Shown piece after piece: positions 26,749 through 35,746 of a stretch of DNA of 64,000 bases. The notes beneath the pieces are model-generated. The model was not told the origin of the DNA. It did no database searches and worked only from the letters and a program-made list of their open reading frames with translations. The stretch lies in assembly GCF_048060095.1 (NCBI RefSeq), contig NZ_JBLUOA010000001.1, positions 992,001-1,056,000 of the forward strand, read 5' to 3'. The stretch comes from JBLUOA01 sp048060095 (lineage in GTDB: Bacteria > Pseudomonadota > Alphaproteobacteria > Rhodobacterales > Rhodobacteraceae). Each line of letters starts with the position of its first letter. Position 1 is the first letter of the stretch. A program made the position numbers and the translations under genes.

Positions 26749-27381
26749 ATGGAGCAATTGAAGCCCGAAAAGCAAAGCGGCTGGCGCGGGTCGGCGGATC
26801 TGTGGGTGTCGGCGGCGTATCAGGCGCTTGTCGATGGCGGGGTCGATGCGGTGCGGGTCATGCCGATTGCGAAGGCGCTGGGCCTGTCGCGAACCAGCTT
26901 TTACTGGCATTTTGAGGATCGCGATGCGCTGCTGGCGGCGATCGTGGCGCTGTGGGAAGACAAGAACACCGGCAACCTGATCGCCAAGACCGAAGTTGCG
27001 GCGGACGGTATCAACGCGGCGATGTTCAACCTGTTTGATTGTTGGATTGATGCGGAGAAGTTCGATTCACGCCTCGACCACGCGATCCGCAATTGGGCGC
27101 AGAATGATGCGAGCGTCCGGGTCCGGGTGGATGCGGCAGACGGGCGGCGTTTTGCAGCGGTCAAGGCGATGTTTGAACGGTTCGGCTATGCGCCGGATCA
27201 GGCGACGACGCGGGCGTGGACGGTGCTTTACACGCAGGTCGGCTATATCTCGATGATGGTGAGCGAGCCGGTTGCGAAGCGGATCGACCGGATGCCCGCC
27301 TATGTCGAGGTTTTCACAGGCGTCGCGCCGGATGCCGAAGAGATTGCGGTGTTCCGGGCGCGGCATGGCTTGCCCGCGTAA
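26749..27381 (+). CDS. TetR-family transcriptional regulator
   Basis: A 210-residue TetR protein with HTH VRVMPIAKALGLSRTSFYWHFEDRDALLAAIV at about 36-68 and an all-helical ligand domain. It is divergent from the demethylase gene with a palindrome in between and ends four bases before the convergent racemase gene. It probably represses the demethylase; the ligand is unknown. Confidence 0.88.
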   Translation: MEQLKPEKQSGWRGSADLWVSAAYQALVDGGVDAVRVMPIAKALGLSRTSFYWHFEDRDALLAAIVALWEDKNTGNLIAKTEVAADGINAAMFNLFDCWIDAEKFDSRLDHAIRNWAQNDASVRVRVDAADGRRFAAVKAMFERFGYAPDQATTRAWTVLYTQVGYISMMVSEPVAKRIDRMPAYVEVFTGVAPDAEEIAVFRARHGLPA

Positions 27382-27384
27382 ACA

Positions 27385-28134
27385 TCAGGCGAGGTTCAGC
27401 GTCGGATCGTCCAGCCGAACGTCAAAGCGATCCGGCACCAGCGCCTGATGGAACCACCTGACCAGCGTGTAGATCGAATAGACCGGCAGGCCGGTCAGCT
27501 TGCGGATGTCGTTGGCATAGGGTGTGATGTTCGTGCATTCCAGCACGATGGCCCCGATATTGTTGTGGGTCGTCACAAGCTCTTTCGCGGCGTCGAGCAG
27601 ATCGAGCCGACAGGCCGCGAAATCCATGCTGGGCTGATCGTCGAGGATGCCGTGGGTGAAGGCCCGCCCGTTGTCGGTGCCGACGATGGGCGTGTCGAGC
27701 GGGGCACCGGCAGCCTCAAGATGCGCTTCGGTCAGCGACTCCTTTGAAATCGTGATGACCCCGGTGCGCTTGCCTTTGGGAAGCGTCTTGTCGACCATCG
27801 AAATCTGCATCAGGGATGAGGTCACGACCGGGACCGGCACCGCTTCGGCGATCTGGTCCTGGATCAGCGCAAGGAAACCGCAATTCGTCGTAAGCCCGTC
27901 GCAGCCATGTTTCACGAGGTCATGGGCGGCGGTGATGAAGCCATCGACCAGCAGTCGGGGGTCTTGCCGCACGACCTTGTCGGGCGTCGCGCCGGGGACG
28001 ATCCGGTATTGCACCGGGAAGGGCCATGTATTCGCGTTGGCGATGTCGCCGTAGATGCGGGGAAACTGCGTTTCCAGCATCATCACGCCGACCGTCGCGC
28101 CAAAGACTGTCTTTCCACCATATTCGACTGACAT
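27385..28134 (-). CDS. Asp/Glu/hydantoin racemase-superfamily protein
   Basis: A 249-residue cofactor-free racemase-fold protein with the two expected cysteines, Cys85 (LTTNCGF) and Cys200 (IVLECTNI). The superfamily includes aspartate, glutamate and hydantoin racemases, maleate isomerase and arylmalonate decarboxylase, so the reaction is not fixed. It is 12 bp downstream of the GntR gene on the same strand and divergent from the ThDP enzyme/oxidase/TRAP genes, which suggests it equilibrates the stereochemistry of the TRAP substrate. Confidence 0.85.
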   Translation of the reverse strand: MSVEYGGKTVFGATVGVMMLETQFPRIYGDIANANTWPFPVQYRIVPGATPDKVVRQDPRLLVDGFITAAHDLVKHGCDGLTTNCGFLALIQDQIAEAVPVPVVTSSLMQISMVDKTLPKGKRTGVITISKESLTEAHLEAAGAPLDTPIVGTDNGRAFTHGILDDQPSMDFAACRLDLLDAAKELVTTHNNIGAIVLECTNITPYANDIRKLTGLPVYSIYTLVRWFHQALVPDRFDVRLDDPTLNLA

Positions 28135-28146
28135 GGCGCTATCCTT

Positions 28147-28833
28147 TCAGTTCACCGGAACATAAAGTTGGGAATAGGCGCGGCGGACGGTTTCCGTCAC
28201 CTGTTCGCGCCTGCGTTCGATATGGCCGCGCATGACCTTCACCGCCTCGTCCGCGTCGCGCGACAGCACGGCATTCAGCAATACGCGGTGGGAGGACAGC
28301 GCGCCTGCCTCGCCCTCGCTTCGGATCAGCATGTCGAGGTTGATGATCCGCACATAGCGGATGCGGTCGTTGATGTTTTCCATCAGTCGCAGGAATTCTG
28401 AATTGTTCGACAGTTCCGCGATGCGGAAATGAAACTCCTCATCCATCTCGATTAATTTGGTGAGGTCGCGGCAGGATTTGTAGGTTTCCTCAACCCGGTC
28501 GAGGTAGTCGCTGAGCCCGGCGAGCTGTTCGTCGGTCGCGCGTTCGATGGCGCGGCGCAGCGCTTCGCATTCGATGGCGATGCGGGCCTCGTAAAGCTCC
28601 ATGATCCGGGTGGGGCTGAGGGCGCGGCAGAAGAACCCGCGCCCGTTCTTGAAGGTCAGGAAGCCTTCGGCGACCAGACGGTTCAACGCCTCGCGCAGCG
28701 GCGTGCGGGATGCGCCCAGATCGGCGGAGAGGGCGCTTTCGTTGATCCGTTCTTCGGGTTTGAATTCGAAGTTCACCGCCATCTTGCGCAGATGGTCGTA
28801 GATCCGGTCAACGCTGCTTTCCGATTTCGCCAT
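28147..28833 (-). CDS. GntR-family (FCD domain) regulator
   Basis: A 228-residue GntR regulator with an N-terminal winged HTH (NESALSADLGASRTPLREALNRLVAEGFL) and a C-terminal FCD domain (AIECEALRRAIERAT, EMDEEFHFRIAELSNN) whose His/Asp residues usually bind metal and a small acid. The ATG at 28833 has AGGA upstream. It is divergent from the ThDP/DadA/TRAP operon and has palindromic sites in the gap, so it likely controls both directions. Confidence 0.9.
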   Translation of the reverse strand: MAKSESSVDRIYDHLRKMAVNFEFKPEERINESALSADLGASRTPLREALNRLVAEGFLTFKNGRGFFCRALSPTRIMELYEARIAIECEALRRAIERATDEQLAGLSDYLDRVEETYKSCRDLTKLIEMDEEFHFRIAELSNNSEFLRLMENINDRIRYVRIINLDMLIRSEGEAGALSSHRVLLNAVLSRDADEAVKVMRGHIERRREQVTETVRRAYSQLYVPVN

Positions 28834-28899
28834 GACGATTCCTGTTCGGCTGGGTTCAGTTTGCATAGCTTTCCACGCCTCGCAAGGAATTTGTCTTCA

Positions 28900-28923
28900 C
28901 AGATGAATATTTATCTGTATACA
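28900..28923. promoter_or_regulatory. candidate GntR (FCD) operators
   Basis: Two overlapping palindromes lie in the divergent gap: CAGATGAATATTTATCTG (28900-28917), symmetric at 16 of 18 positions, and TGTATACA (28916-28923), within CTGTATACAA, similar to the TNGTATACNA type seen for FCD-GntR proteins. They stand about 55-80 bp before the ThDP enzyme start. Confidence 0.6.
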
Positions 28924-28978
28924 ATTTTGGGATCAGCGTAGAATCACAGACTCTTATGGGCAAAGCTGGCGGGGGATC

Positions 28979-30673
28979 ATGGCGTCAAATAGTCTGAACG
29001 GGGCAGAGGCAATGGTCCGTATGTTGGAGGCGCAGGGCGTCCGGCACATCTTTGGCTTATGCGGGGACACGACCCTGCCGTTCTATGACGCGATGCACCG
29101 GCTGGATCACGGGATCACCCATGTGCTGACCCGCGATGAACGATCCGCCACTTACATGGCTGACGCCTATGCCCGCGTGACGGGCCGCGTTGGCGTGTGC
29201 GAGGGGCCATCGGGTGGTGGTGCGACCTATATCCTGCCGGGACTGATCGAAGCGAGTGAGAGTTCTTATGCCGTGCTGGGGATCACCACGGATATATCGG
29301 TTGGCTCATACGGGAAATACCCGCTGACCGAGGTCGATCAGGATGCGCTGATGCGCCCCCTGACCAAGTGGAACACGGTTATCAAGCAGGCCGCGCATAT
29401 CCCGCGCATGGTGCGCACCGCGTTCCGGGCGATGACGACGGGGCGTCCGGGGGCGGCGCATTTGGGGCTGCCCTATGACATTCAATACGACCCGGTCGAT
29501 GCGTCCGATATCTGGGCCGATCCGAAACATGCGACCTTCCCGGCCTATCCCGCCGCCCCCGAACCCGGCGCGGCAGAGGCGGCGGTCGATGCGATCCTGT
29601 CGGCGAAATCTCCGCTGATTGTTTGCGGTGGTGGGGTTGTTATTGCGGGCGCGGAGGAGGAGTTGTCGCGCCTTGCGACCCGGCTGGACATTCCCGTCGC
29701 CACGTCGATTTCGGGGCAGGGATCGCTCGCCGAAACGCACGCACAGGCGCTGGGCGTTGTCGGGTCGAACGGCGGTACGGATCAGACATGGGAAGCGATG
29801 GAGGCGGCGGACCTTGTGATCTTCATGGGCTGCCGCGCGGGATCGACGACGACGTCCCGCTGGGAAGCACCGAAGCCCGGCGCGCGGATCGTGCATTTCG
29901 ACAGCGACCCGATGGTGATCGGCGCGAATTACCCAACGGAGGTCGGCGTGGTCGCCGATCTGCGGTTGGCGCTGGCGGAGGTCAACGCCGTGCTCGACAA
30001 ACGCGGGCAGGGTGCGGCGACTTTCGGCGGCGCGGAGGCGGTGGAGGATATCAAGCGGCGGAAGTTTGAGATCTTCGATAGGTTCGCGGCGTCGGACGAA
30101 ACCCCGATGCGGCCCGAACGGGTGATCGCGGCGCTAATGGAGGTGCTGCCTGAGGATGCAACGGTTCTGTCGGACCCCGGCACAAGTTGCCCCTATTTCT
30201 CGGCCTATTACCAACTGCCTAAACCGGGGCGGTATTTCATCACCAACCGGGCGCATGGCGCGCTGGGCTATTCGTTGTCCGCGGCGCTTGGCGCGTGGTT
30301 CGGGCGGCCCGACAGCAAGATCGTGGCGCTGATGGGCGACGGGTCATTCGGTTTCACGGCGGGAGAATTGGAGACCATCACGCGCTGCCGCGCGCCGATC
30401 ACATACGTTGTCTTCTCCAACGCGAATTTCGGATGGATCAAGGCCAGCCAGATGGCCGACACCGACAAGCGCTATTACAACGTCGATTTCAACCGGGTCG
30501 ATCAGGCGGCAGTCGCGGCTGCCTATGGCGTGAAGTCGTGGCGTGTTGAAAACCCCGGCGACCTTGTGAAAACTCTGCGAGAGGCGGTGGCGCATGACGG
30601 GCCGACACTGGTTGATGTGATCTGCCAACCGCTTGAAGAAACCAACGCGCCTGTGCGGCGCTGGATGGGGTAA
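28979..30673 (+). CDS. thiamine-diphosphate-dependent enzyme (acetolactate synthase/decarboxylase family)
   Basis: A 564-residue ThDP enzyme with N-terminal PYR domain, central domain and C-terminal PP domain. The catalytic Glu54 is in RDERSATYMADAYARV; the ThDP/Mg motif is GDGSFGF (453-459) with NAN about 27 residues on. Relatives include acetolactate synthase, benzoylformate decarboxylase, glyoxylate carboligase and sulfo-substrate enzymes; I cannot choose. With the FAD oxidase downstream it would act on the 2-oxo acid that oxidase makes. Confidence 0.87.
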   Translation: MASNSLNGAEAMVRMLEAQGVRHIFGLCGDTTLPFYDAMHRLDHGITHVLTRDERSATYMADAYARVTGRVGVCEGPSGGGATYILPGLIEASESSYAVLGITTDISVGSYGKYPLTEVDQDALMRPLTKWNTVIKQAAHIPRMVRTAFRAMTTGRPGAAHLGLPYDIQYDPVDASDIWADPKHATFPAYPAAPEPGAAEAAVDAILSAKSPLIVCGGGVVIAGAEEELSRLATRLDIPVATSISGQGSLAETHAQALGVVGSNGGTDQTWEAMEAADLVIFMGCRAGSTTTSRWEAPKPGARIVHFDSDPMVIGANYPTEVGVVADLRLALAEVNAVLDKRGQGAATFGGAEAVEDIKRRKFEIFDRFAASDETPMRPERVIAALMEVLPEDATVLSDPGTSCPYFSAYYQLPKPGRYFITNRAHGALGYSLSAALGAWFGRPDSKIVALMGDGSFGFTAGELETITRCRAPITYVVFSNANFGWIKASQMADTDKRYYNVDFNRVDQAAVAAAYGVKSWRVENPGDLVKTLREAVAHDGPTLVDVICQPLEETNAPVRRWMG

Positions 30674-30676
30674 GGG

Positions 30677-31921
30677 ATGGCGGACGGGCAGCAAATCGTC
30701 GTGATCGGTGCTGGCATTGTCGGTATGTCGACGGCGATCTGGCTGCGGCGTGCCGGGAAGGATGTCACGGTCATTGATCGCGGGGAGCCGGGGCAGGGCA
30801 CGTCCTTCGGCAACGGTGGTGTGCTCGCGTCAGCGGCGGTCGTTCCGGTGACGACGCCGGGTCTTGCGGTGAAGGGGCCAAAGCTGCTGTTTGACCCGAA
30901 CTTTCCTCTGTTCCTGCGCTGGTCCTATCTGCCGCGCCTTGCGCCTTGGCTGATCAAATACCTCGCCCATGCGAATGACGCCGACACGCGCCGGATTTCC
31001 AAGGGACTTGAACTGATCGTCGGTGATTCAGTCGAGCAACACAAAGCGCTGGTCAAAGGCACCAGTGCGGAGCGTTGGGTGACCGAAAGCGATTATGTCT
31101 TTGCCTATCGCGATCAGGCGGCGTTTGATGCGGATTCCTACACATGGGGTCTGCGGCGAGAGGCCGGGTTTGTGCCGGAGATGATCCAAGGCGGTGCAGT
31201 GCAGGAGTATGATCCCGCGTTCGGGCCGGAGACGGGCCTGCTCGCCGTGATGAAAAACCACGGCCATATCCGGTCACCCGGCAAATACGTCATGGCGCTT
31301 GCCGATGTGCTGAGGGCCGAAGGCGGCACCGTTCGTCAGGCGACGCTGGAAGATGTTGACCTGAAAGATGGGCGCATCGTCGCCGTCGTGACCGATCAGG
31401 GCCGGATAGCCTGCGATGGTGCGGTGCTGGCCACCGGGGTCTGGTCAAAGCCGCTCGCAAAAAAACTGGGGCTGAAGGTGCCGCTGGAATCAGAACGCGG
31501 CTACCATATCGTATTGAAATCACCGTCAAAGATGCTTCGGTCGCCTGCGATGATCGCGGCGGGGAAGTTTGTGGCGACTCCGATGGAAGATGGCATGCGC
31601 TGCGCTGGCGTGGTGGAGTTTGGCGGGCTGGATGCCCCGGCCTCCAAAGCGCCGCTCGCGTTTCTGCGGCGGATGATAAAACAGACCTTCCCCGACATGA
31701 CGTGGGAAGACGAGGAAGAGTGGCTGGGCCATCGCCCCGCCACGACAGACAGCCTGCCCCTGATCGGGGAAATCAACGGCACCGGAGTATTTTCAGGATT
31801 TGGCCATCAACACATAGGGTTGACGGGTGGGCCAAAAACGGGTCGGCTGATCGCGGACCTGATGAGCAATAAGGGGACCAATCTGGACCTGTCAGCCTTT
31901 GATCCGGCACGGTTCGCATAA
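30677..31921 (+). CDS. FAD-dependent oxidoreductase, D-amino acid dehydrogenase (DadA)-like
   Basis: A 414-residue DAO-family flavoprotein with FAD motif VIGAGIVGMSTAIWLRRAG (from residue 9), the middle block ESERGYHIVL and the C-terminal WLGHRPATTDSLPLIGEI...FGHQHIGLTGGP. It would oxidise a D-amino acid or N-substituted amino acid to the oxo acid, passing electrons to the quinone pool. It begins four bases after the ThDP gene, with GTAAGGG as the ribosome site. Confidence 0.9.
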   Translation: MADGQQIVVIGAGIVGMSTAIWLRRAGKDVTVIDRGEPGQGTSFGNGGVLASAAVVPVTTPGLAVKGPKLLFDPNFPLFLRWSYLPRLAPWLIKYLAHANDADTRRISKGLELIVGDSVEQHKALVKGTSAERWVTESDYVFAYRDQAAFDADSYTWGLRREAGFVPEMIQGGAVQEYDPAFGPETGLLAVMKNHGHIRSPGKYVMALADVLRAEGGTVRQATLEDVDLKDGRIVAVVTDQGRIACDGAVLATGVWSKPLAKKLGLKVPLESERGYHIVLKSPSKMLRSPAMIAAGKFVATPMEDGMRCAGVVEFGGLDAPASKAPLAFLRRMIKQTFPDMTWEDEEEWLGHRPATTDSLPLIGEINGTGVFSGFGHQHIGLTGGPKTGRLIADLMSNKGTNLDLSAFDPARFA

Positions 31922-31944
31922 TAACCAACCAACGGGAGAAGAAA

Positions 31945-32931
31945 ATGACAAGAAACATGACAACCAAAACTCTGGCGCTTGGCGTGACCGCCAGTATGGC
32001 CCTGTCGGCCACGGCCAGCTTTGCCGAGACATGGGACATGCCGATGGCCTATTCGGCCACGAACTTCCATTCGGCCACTGGCGCGGAGTTTGCGACCTGC
32101 GTGACCGAAGGAACCGGCGGTGCGCTGGAGCTTGTGACCCATCCGGGTGGATCGCTGTTTGCGGGTGCTGAAATCAAGCGTGCGGTGCAGACCGGTCAGG
32201 CGCTGATCGGGGAACGGCTGTTGTCGGGCCACCAGAACGAAGATGCGCTGTTCGGCTTTGACTCCATCCCCTTCCTCGCCACATCGTTCGAGGATTCCGA
32301 CAAGCTGTGGCAGGCCGCCGAAGGCCCGCTGACAGAGCTTCTGGCGAGCCAGAACTTGCACCTGCTTTATTCCGTGCCATGGCCGCCGCAGGGGCTTTAC
32401 TTCAACAAGGAAGTGAACTCCGTCGCGGATATGGAGGGGCTGAAGTTCCGTTCATACAACAACGCGACCGCCCGGATTGCCGAGCTGGCGGGCATGCTGC
32501 CGGTGACGATCGAAGCGGCCGAGATCAGCCAAGCCTTTGCAACTGGCGTTGCAGAGTCGATGATCTCTTCCGGCTCAACCGGGTATGACCGGAAAGTGTG
32601 GGAAAGCCTGTCGCATTTCTACGAAGTCGACGCCTGGCTGCCGCGTAACTACGTTTTCGTGAACATGGACGCGTGGAACGGTCTGGATGAGCCGACGCAG
32701 AACGTCATCAACGGGTGCGCATCGCTTGCGGCCTACGCGGGTTTGTGGCGGTCGATCCAATACACCGACTTCACGATGAGCGAGCTTGCCGCAAACGGGA
32801 TGACCGTTGGCCCGGCTGGCGAAGAACTGAAGGCAGAGCTTCGCGGCTTTGGCGAAACGATGACCGCTGAGTGGCTGGAGCAAGCTGGCGAAGCCGGTCA
32901 GGCCATCGTTGATGCGTTCAACGCAGAATAA
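31945..32931 (+). CDS. TRAP transporter substrate-binding protein DctP
   Basis: A 328-residue periplasmic binding protein with a signal peptide (MTTKTLALGVTASMALSATASFA, cleavage before ETWDM). DctP family features are SLFAGAEIKRAVQTGQALIGERLL, PFLATSFEDSDKLW and the ligand-pairing Arg in GLKFRSYNNATARIAELAG. GGGAG precedes the ATG at 31945. It supplies substrate, predicted as an organic or amino acid, to the DctQM pair. Confidence 0.93.
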   Translation: MTRNMTTKTLALGVTASMALSATASFAETWDMPMAYSATNFHSATGAEFATCVTEGTGGALELVTHPGGSLFAGAEIKRAVQTGQALIGERLLSGHQNEDALFGFDSIPFLATSFEDSDKLWQAAEGPLTELLASQNLHLLYSVPWPPQGLYFNKEVNSVADMEGLKFRSYNNATARIAELAGMLPVTIEAAEISQAFATGVAESMISSGSTGYDRKVWESLSHFYEVDAWLPRNYVFVNMDAWNGLDEPTQNVINGCASLAAYAGLWRSIQYTDFTMSELAANGMTVGPAGEELKAELRGFGETMTAEWLEQAGEAGQAIVDAFNAE

Positions 32932-32945
32932 AACATGATCCGGCG

Positions 32946-32967
32946 GCCCCCGGTGTGATCCGGGGGC
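32946..32967 (+). other. hairpin between dctP and dctQ
   Basis: Perfect 8-bp stem GCCCCCGG (32946-32953) / CCGGGGGC (32960-32967), loop TGTGAT, 15 bp after the dctP stop and without a T-run. Matches the placement of hairpins after the other two binding-protein genes that lead an operon. Confidence 0.7.
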
Positions 32968-32994
32968 GGCCCACCAACAAAGCGGGAGGGGACG

Positions 32995-33513
32995 ATGCGC
33001 ATGATCCGACGCACGCTGGACGGGTTATATCTGTCTTGCGGAATACTTGCGGCACTTTGCTTGATCGGCATCCTGATACTGATCGTGGTGCAGATGGTCG
33101 CCCGCTGGACCGGAGAGGTTTTTTCCGGTGCGCCCGACTACGCAGGCTATTGCATGGCCGCGGCATCCTTCCTGGCCTTCGCCTACGCCCTGAACGCGGG
33201 CAGCCATATCCGGGTCAGCCTGCTGCTGGGCATAATGGGCAAATACCGCAAATGGGGGGAAATCTGGTGCTTTTCCATCGGCACCTTCCTGTCGGTCTTT
33301 TTCGCCTACTACGCGATCAAGATGACCTATTGGTCCTACAAGTTCAAAGACATCAGCCAAGGGCAGGACGCAACGCCCCTGTGGATTCCGCAGTTGGCGA
33401 TGTGTCTGGGCACCGTCGTTCTGGCAATCGCCTTTATCGACCACCTTGTTCAACTGCTGTTCACCGGCAAACACGGCATCTCGCAAGACGCGATTGATGC
33501 GCATATGGAGTAG
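32995..33513 (+). CDS. TRAP transporter small permease DctQ
   Basis: A 172-residue four-helix membrane protein: LDGLYLSCGILAALCLIGILILIVVQMVAR (helix 1), SGAPDYAGYCMAAASFLAFAYAL, a third helix IWCFSIGTFLSVFFAYYAIK and a fourth LAMCLGTVVLAIAFIDHLVQ. The short loop HIRVSLLLGIMG is typical. GGGAGGGG precedes the ATG. It joins DctM to form the membrane unit. Confidence 0.92.
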   Translation: MRMIRRTLDGLYLSCGILAALCLIGILILIVVQMVARWTGEVFSGAPDYAGYCMAAASFLAFAYALNAGSHIRVSLLLGIMGKYRKWGEIWCFSIGTFLSVFFAYYAIKMTYWSYKFKDISQGQDATPLWIPQLAMCLGTVVLAIAFIDHLVQLLFTGKHGISQDAIDAHME

Positions 33514-33518
33514 CTGAG

Positions 33519-34835
33519 ATGCAGGAAGTCTATCTCGTTCTCCTATTTCTTTTCGCGCTGTTCCTGCTGCTTGGCACAGGTGTCTGGGTCGGCCTTGCGC
33601 TGTTTGGCGTTGCCTATCTGGGGCTGGAGATGTTTACGACCCGCCCCGCAGGCGATGCGATGCTGACGAAAATCTGGTCGTCAAGTTCAAGCTGGACCCT
33701 GACAGCCCTGCCGCTGTTCATCTGGATGGGCGAGATCCTTTATCGAAGTCGATTGTCGCAGGATATGTTCCGCGGCCTCGCCCCATGGATGGCACGGCTA
33801 CCGGGTGGGCTGGTGCATACGAATATCGTCGGCTGCACGATCTTCGCAGCGGTCTCGGGTTCTTCGGCCGCGACGCTGACGACCGTTGGCAAGATGTCGA
33901 TCCCGGAACTGCGCAAGCGCGGCTACCCGGAATACATGATTATCGGCACCCTGACCGGGGCGGCGACGCTGGGGCTGATGATCCCGCCCTCCCTGACGCT
34001 GATCGTCTATGGCGTGTCGGTTGAGGTTTCGATTTCAAAACTGTTCATGGCGGGCATCCTGCCGGGGCTTTTGCTGGCCGGGATGTTCATGGCATATGTC
34101 GCTGGCTGGTCGGTCCTGCGCCGATCCGAAGTGCCGGATATTGGCAAGGGGATGAGCTTTGGTGAAAAACTGAAGGAATCGCGGTTTCTGATCCCGATCA
34201 TCCTGCTGATCCTCGCGGTGATCGGGTCGATGTATGGCGGCTATGCCACCGCGACCGAGGCGGCGGCGATCGGCGTTATCGGCTCTCTCATCCTTGCGGC
34301 GGCGCAGGGGTCACTGACGGTTCACACGTTTATTGACAGCCTGCTTGGTGCGACGCGGACTTCGGCGATGATCGCGCTGATCCTGTTGGGGGCGGCGGCG
34401 CTGACGCTCGCGATGGGCTTTACCGGCCTGCCGCGCGCACTTGCCCAATGGATCGAGGCGCTGGAGCTGTCGCGCTTCGCCCTGCTGATCGCGCTGATGC
34501 TGTTCTACATCGTGCTTGGCATGTTCCTTGACGGTATTTCATCCGTCGTTCTGACGATGGCAATCGTGCAGCCGATGGTGGAAACCGCCGGGATCGACCT
34601 GATCTGGTTCGGCATCTTCATCGTCGTGGTCGTCGAGATGGCGCAGATCACACCGCCCATCGGGTTCAACCTGTTCGTGATGCAAGGCATGACCCATCAC
34701 GAGATGGGCTATATCGCCCGCACGGCCCTTCCGCTGTTCGGGATCATGGTGCTGATGGTGTTCGTGCTGATCTTCATGCCGGAACTTGCAACCTACCTGC
34801 CCGAGAATATGCGAGAGGTGCGAGGCGCCGGATGA
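33519..34835 (+). CDS. TRAP transporter large permease DctM
   Basis: A 438-residue polytopic membrane protein with about 12-13 helices, the sodium-driven carrier. Family signatures are GVWVGLALFGVAYLGLEM, SGSSAATLTTVGKMSIPELRKRGYP, TGAATLGLMIPPSLTLIVYGV and ITPPIGFNLFVMQGM. It starts five bases after dctQ and overlaps the next gene by ATGA. Confidence 0.94.
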   Translation: MQEVYLVLLFLFALFLLLGTGVWVGLALFGVAYLGLEMFTTRPAGDAMLTKIWSSSSSWTLTALPLFIWMGEILYRSRLSQDMFRGLAPWMARLPGGLVHTNIVGCTIFAAVSGSSAATLTTVGKMSIPELRKRGYPEYMIIGTLTGAATLGLMIPPSLTLIVYGVSVEVSISKLFMAGILPGLLLAGMFMAYVAGWSVLRRSEVPDIGKGMSFGEKLKESRFLIPIILLILAVIGSMYGGYATATEAAAIGVIGSLILAAAQGSLTVHTFIDSLLGATRTSAMIALILLGAAALTLAMGFTGLPRALAQWIEALELSRFALLIALMLFYIVLGMFLDGISSVVLTMAIVQPMVETAGIDLIWFGIFIVVVVEMAQITPPIGFNLFVMQGMTHHEMGYIARTALPLFGIMVLMVFVLIFMPELATYLPENMREVRGAG

Positions 34836-35746
34836 TCGCCGGACCCCTTGGCTGGATAGGGGAGAGGGCGCGCTGGGTTCTGCTGATCGGCTGCCTGGTT
34901 GCGGTCTTTCTGCCGGCGCTGTCCGCGCTTCTGCGCCCGCTTTTACCCGCCCTGATCGCGCTGGTGTTGGGCCTTTCCGTTGCCCGGATGGAGCTTCGGG
35001 CATTCATGCGCGGCTTTGCATCGCCTCGGCTTGTCATGTTGCTTGTCATCCTGACGGCGCTGCTGATGCCGGTGACGGCGGGGCTGCTGGCGGTGGTGCT
35101 GCCTTTGGTCGGGATGCCCGACAGTTTCACCGCCGCCGCGATCTTGTTTGCGCTGGCGCCGCCGATATCGTCTGCCGCCGGGTTGTGCTTTATCCTCGGG
35201 TTCGATGCCCGTCGCGCGTTAGAGGTGACTTTGGTCGCCACCGTTCTGACACCCCTGATCGGCCCGGTGATGATCGCGGCGCTTCTGCCCGGCACGGATG
35301 CGCCGCCTGCGATTGATCTGATGTTCAGCCTCAGCCGGATGATCCTTGGCGGGTTGGCCATTGGCATTGCGATCCGTCTGGCACTGGGCGGGGCCGCAAT
35401 AGCCGCCCGCAAGACGGAATTTGATGGCATTTCCGCGATTGGCATGGTGCTTTTCGTGATCCCTTTGTTTGATGGGGTCGGGCCGCTGGTTTTCGCGCGG
35501 CCCGGACTGGCGCTGGCGGTGCTGGCGTTTGCGGTGCTGCTGAACTTCGGCGCGAATATCGTCGTGGCCGCTATGTCGCGCCCGGCACTTGGCGGCGCGA
35601 CGGCGGGGGCGCTGGGGCTGATGTGGGGTAACCGCACGGTCGCGCTTTACCTTGCGGCGTTGCCATTCGACCCGGTCTTCGCGTTGTTCGTCGCGCTTTA
35701 TCAGTTTCCGATGTATGCGACGCCGCTGGTGTTCGGGCGGCGTTAG
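34832..35746 (+). CDS. BASS (bile acid:sodium symporter)-like membrane protein
   Basis: A 304-residue protein with about nine to ten hydrophobic helices resembling the bile acid/arsenite symporter superfamily (LVILTALLMPVTAGLLAVVLP, AILFALAPPISSAAGLCFILG, LLNFGANIVVAAMS, LGLMWGNRTVALYLAALPFD). It is translationally coupled to dctM through ATGA, so it belongs to the TRAP operon. It could export a product or offer a second route for the substrate; the direction is unknown. Its end overlaps the convergent gene by four bases. Confidence 0.75.
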   Translation: MIAGPLGWIGERARWVLLIGCLVAVFLPALSALLRPLLPALIALVLGLSVARMELRAFMRGFASPRLVMLLVILTALLMPVTAGLLAVVLPLVGMPDSFTAAAILFALAPPISSAAGLCFILGFDARRALEVTLVATVLTPLIGPVMIAALLPGTDAPPAIDLMFSLSRMILGGLAIGIAIRLALGGAAIAARKTEFDGISAIGMVLFVIPLFDGVGPLVFARPGLALAVLAFAVLLNFGANIVVAAMSRPALGGATAGALGLMWGNRTVALYLAALPFDPVFALFVALYQFPMYATPLVFGRR

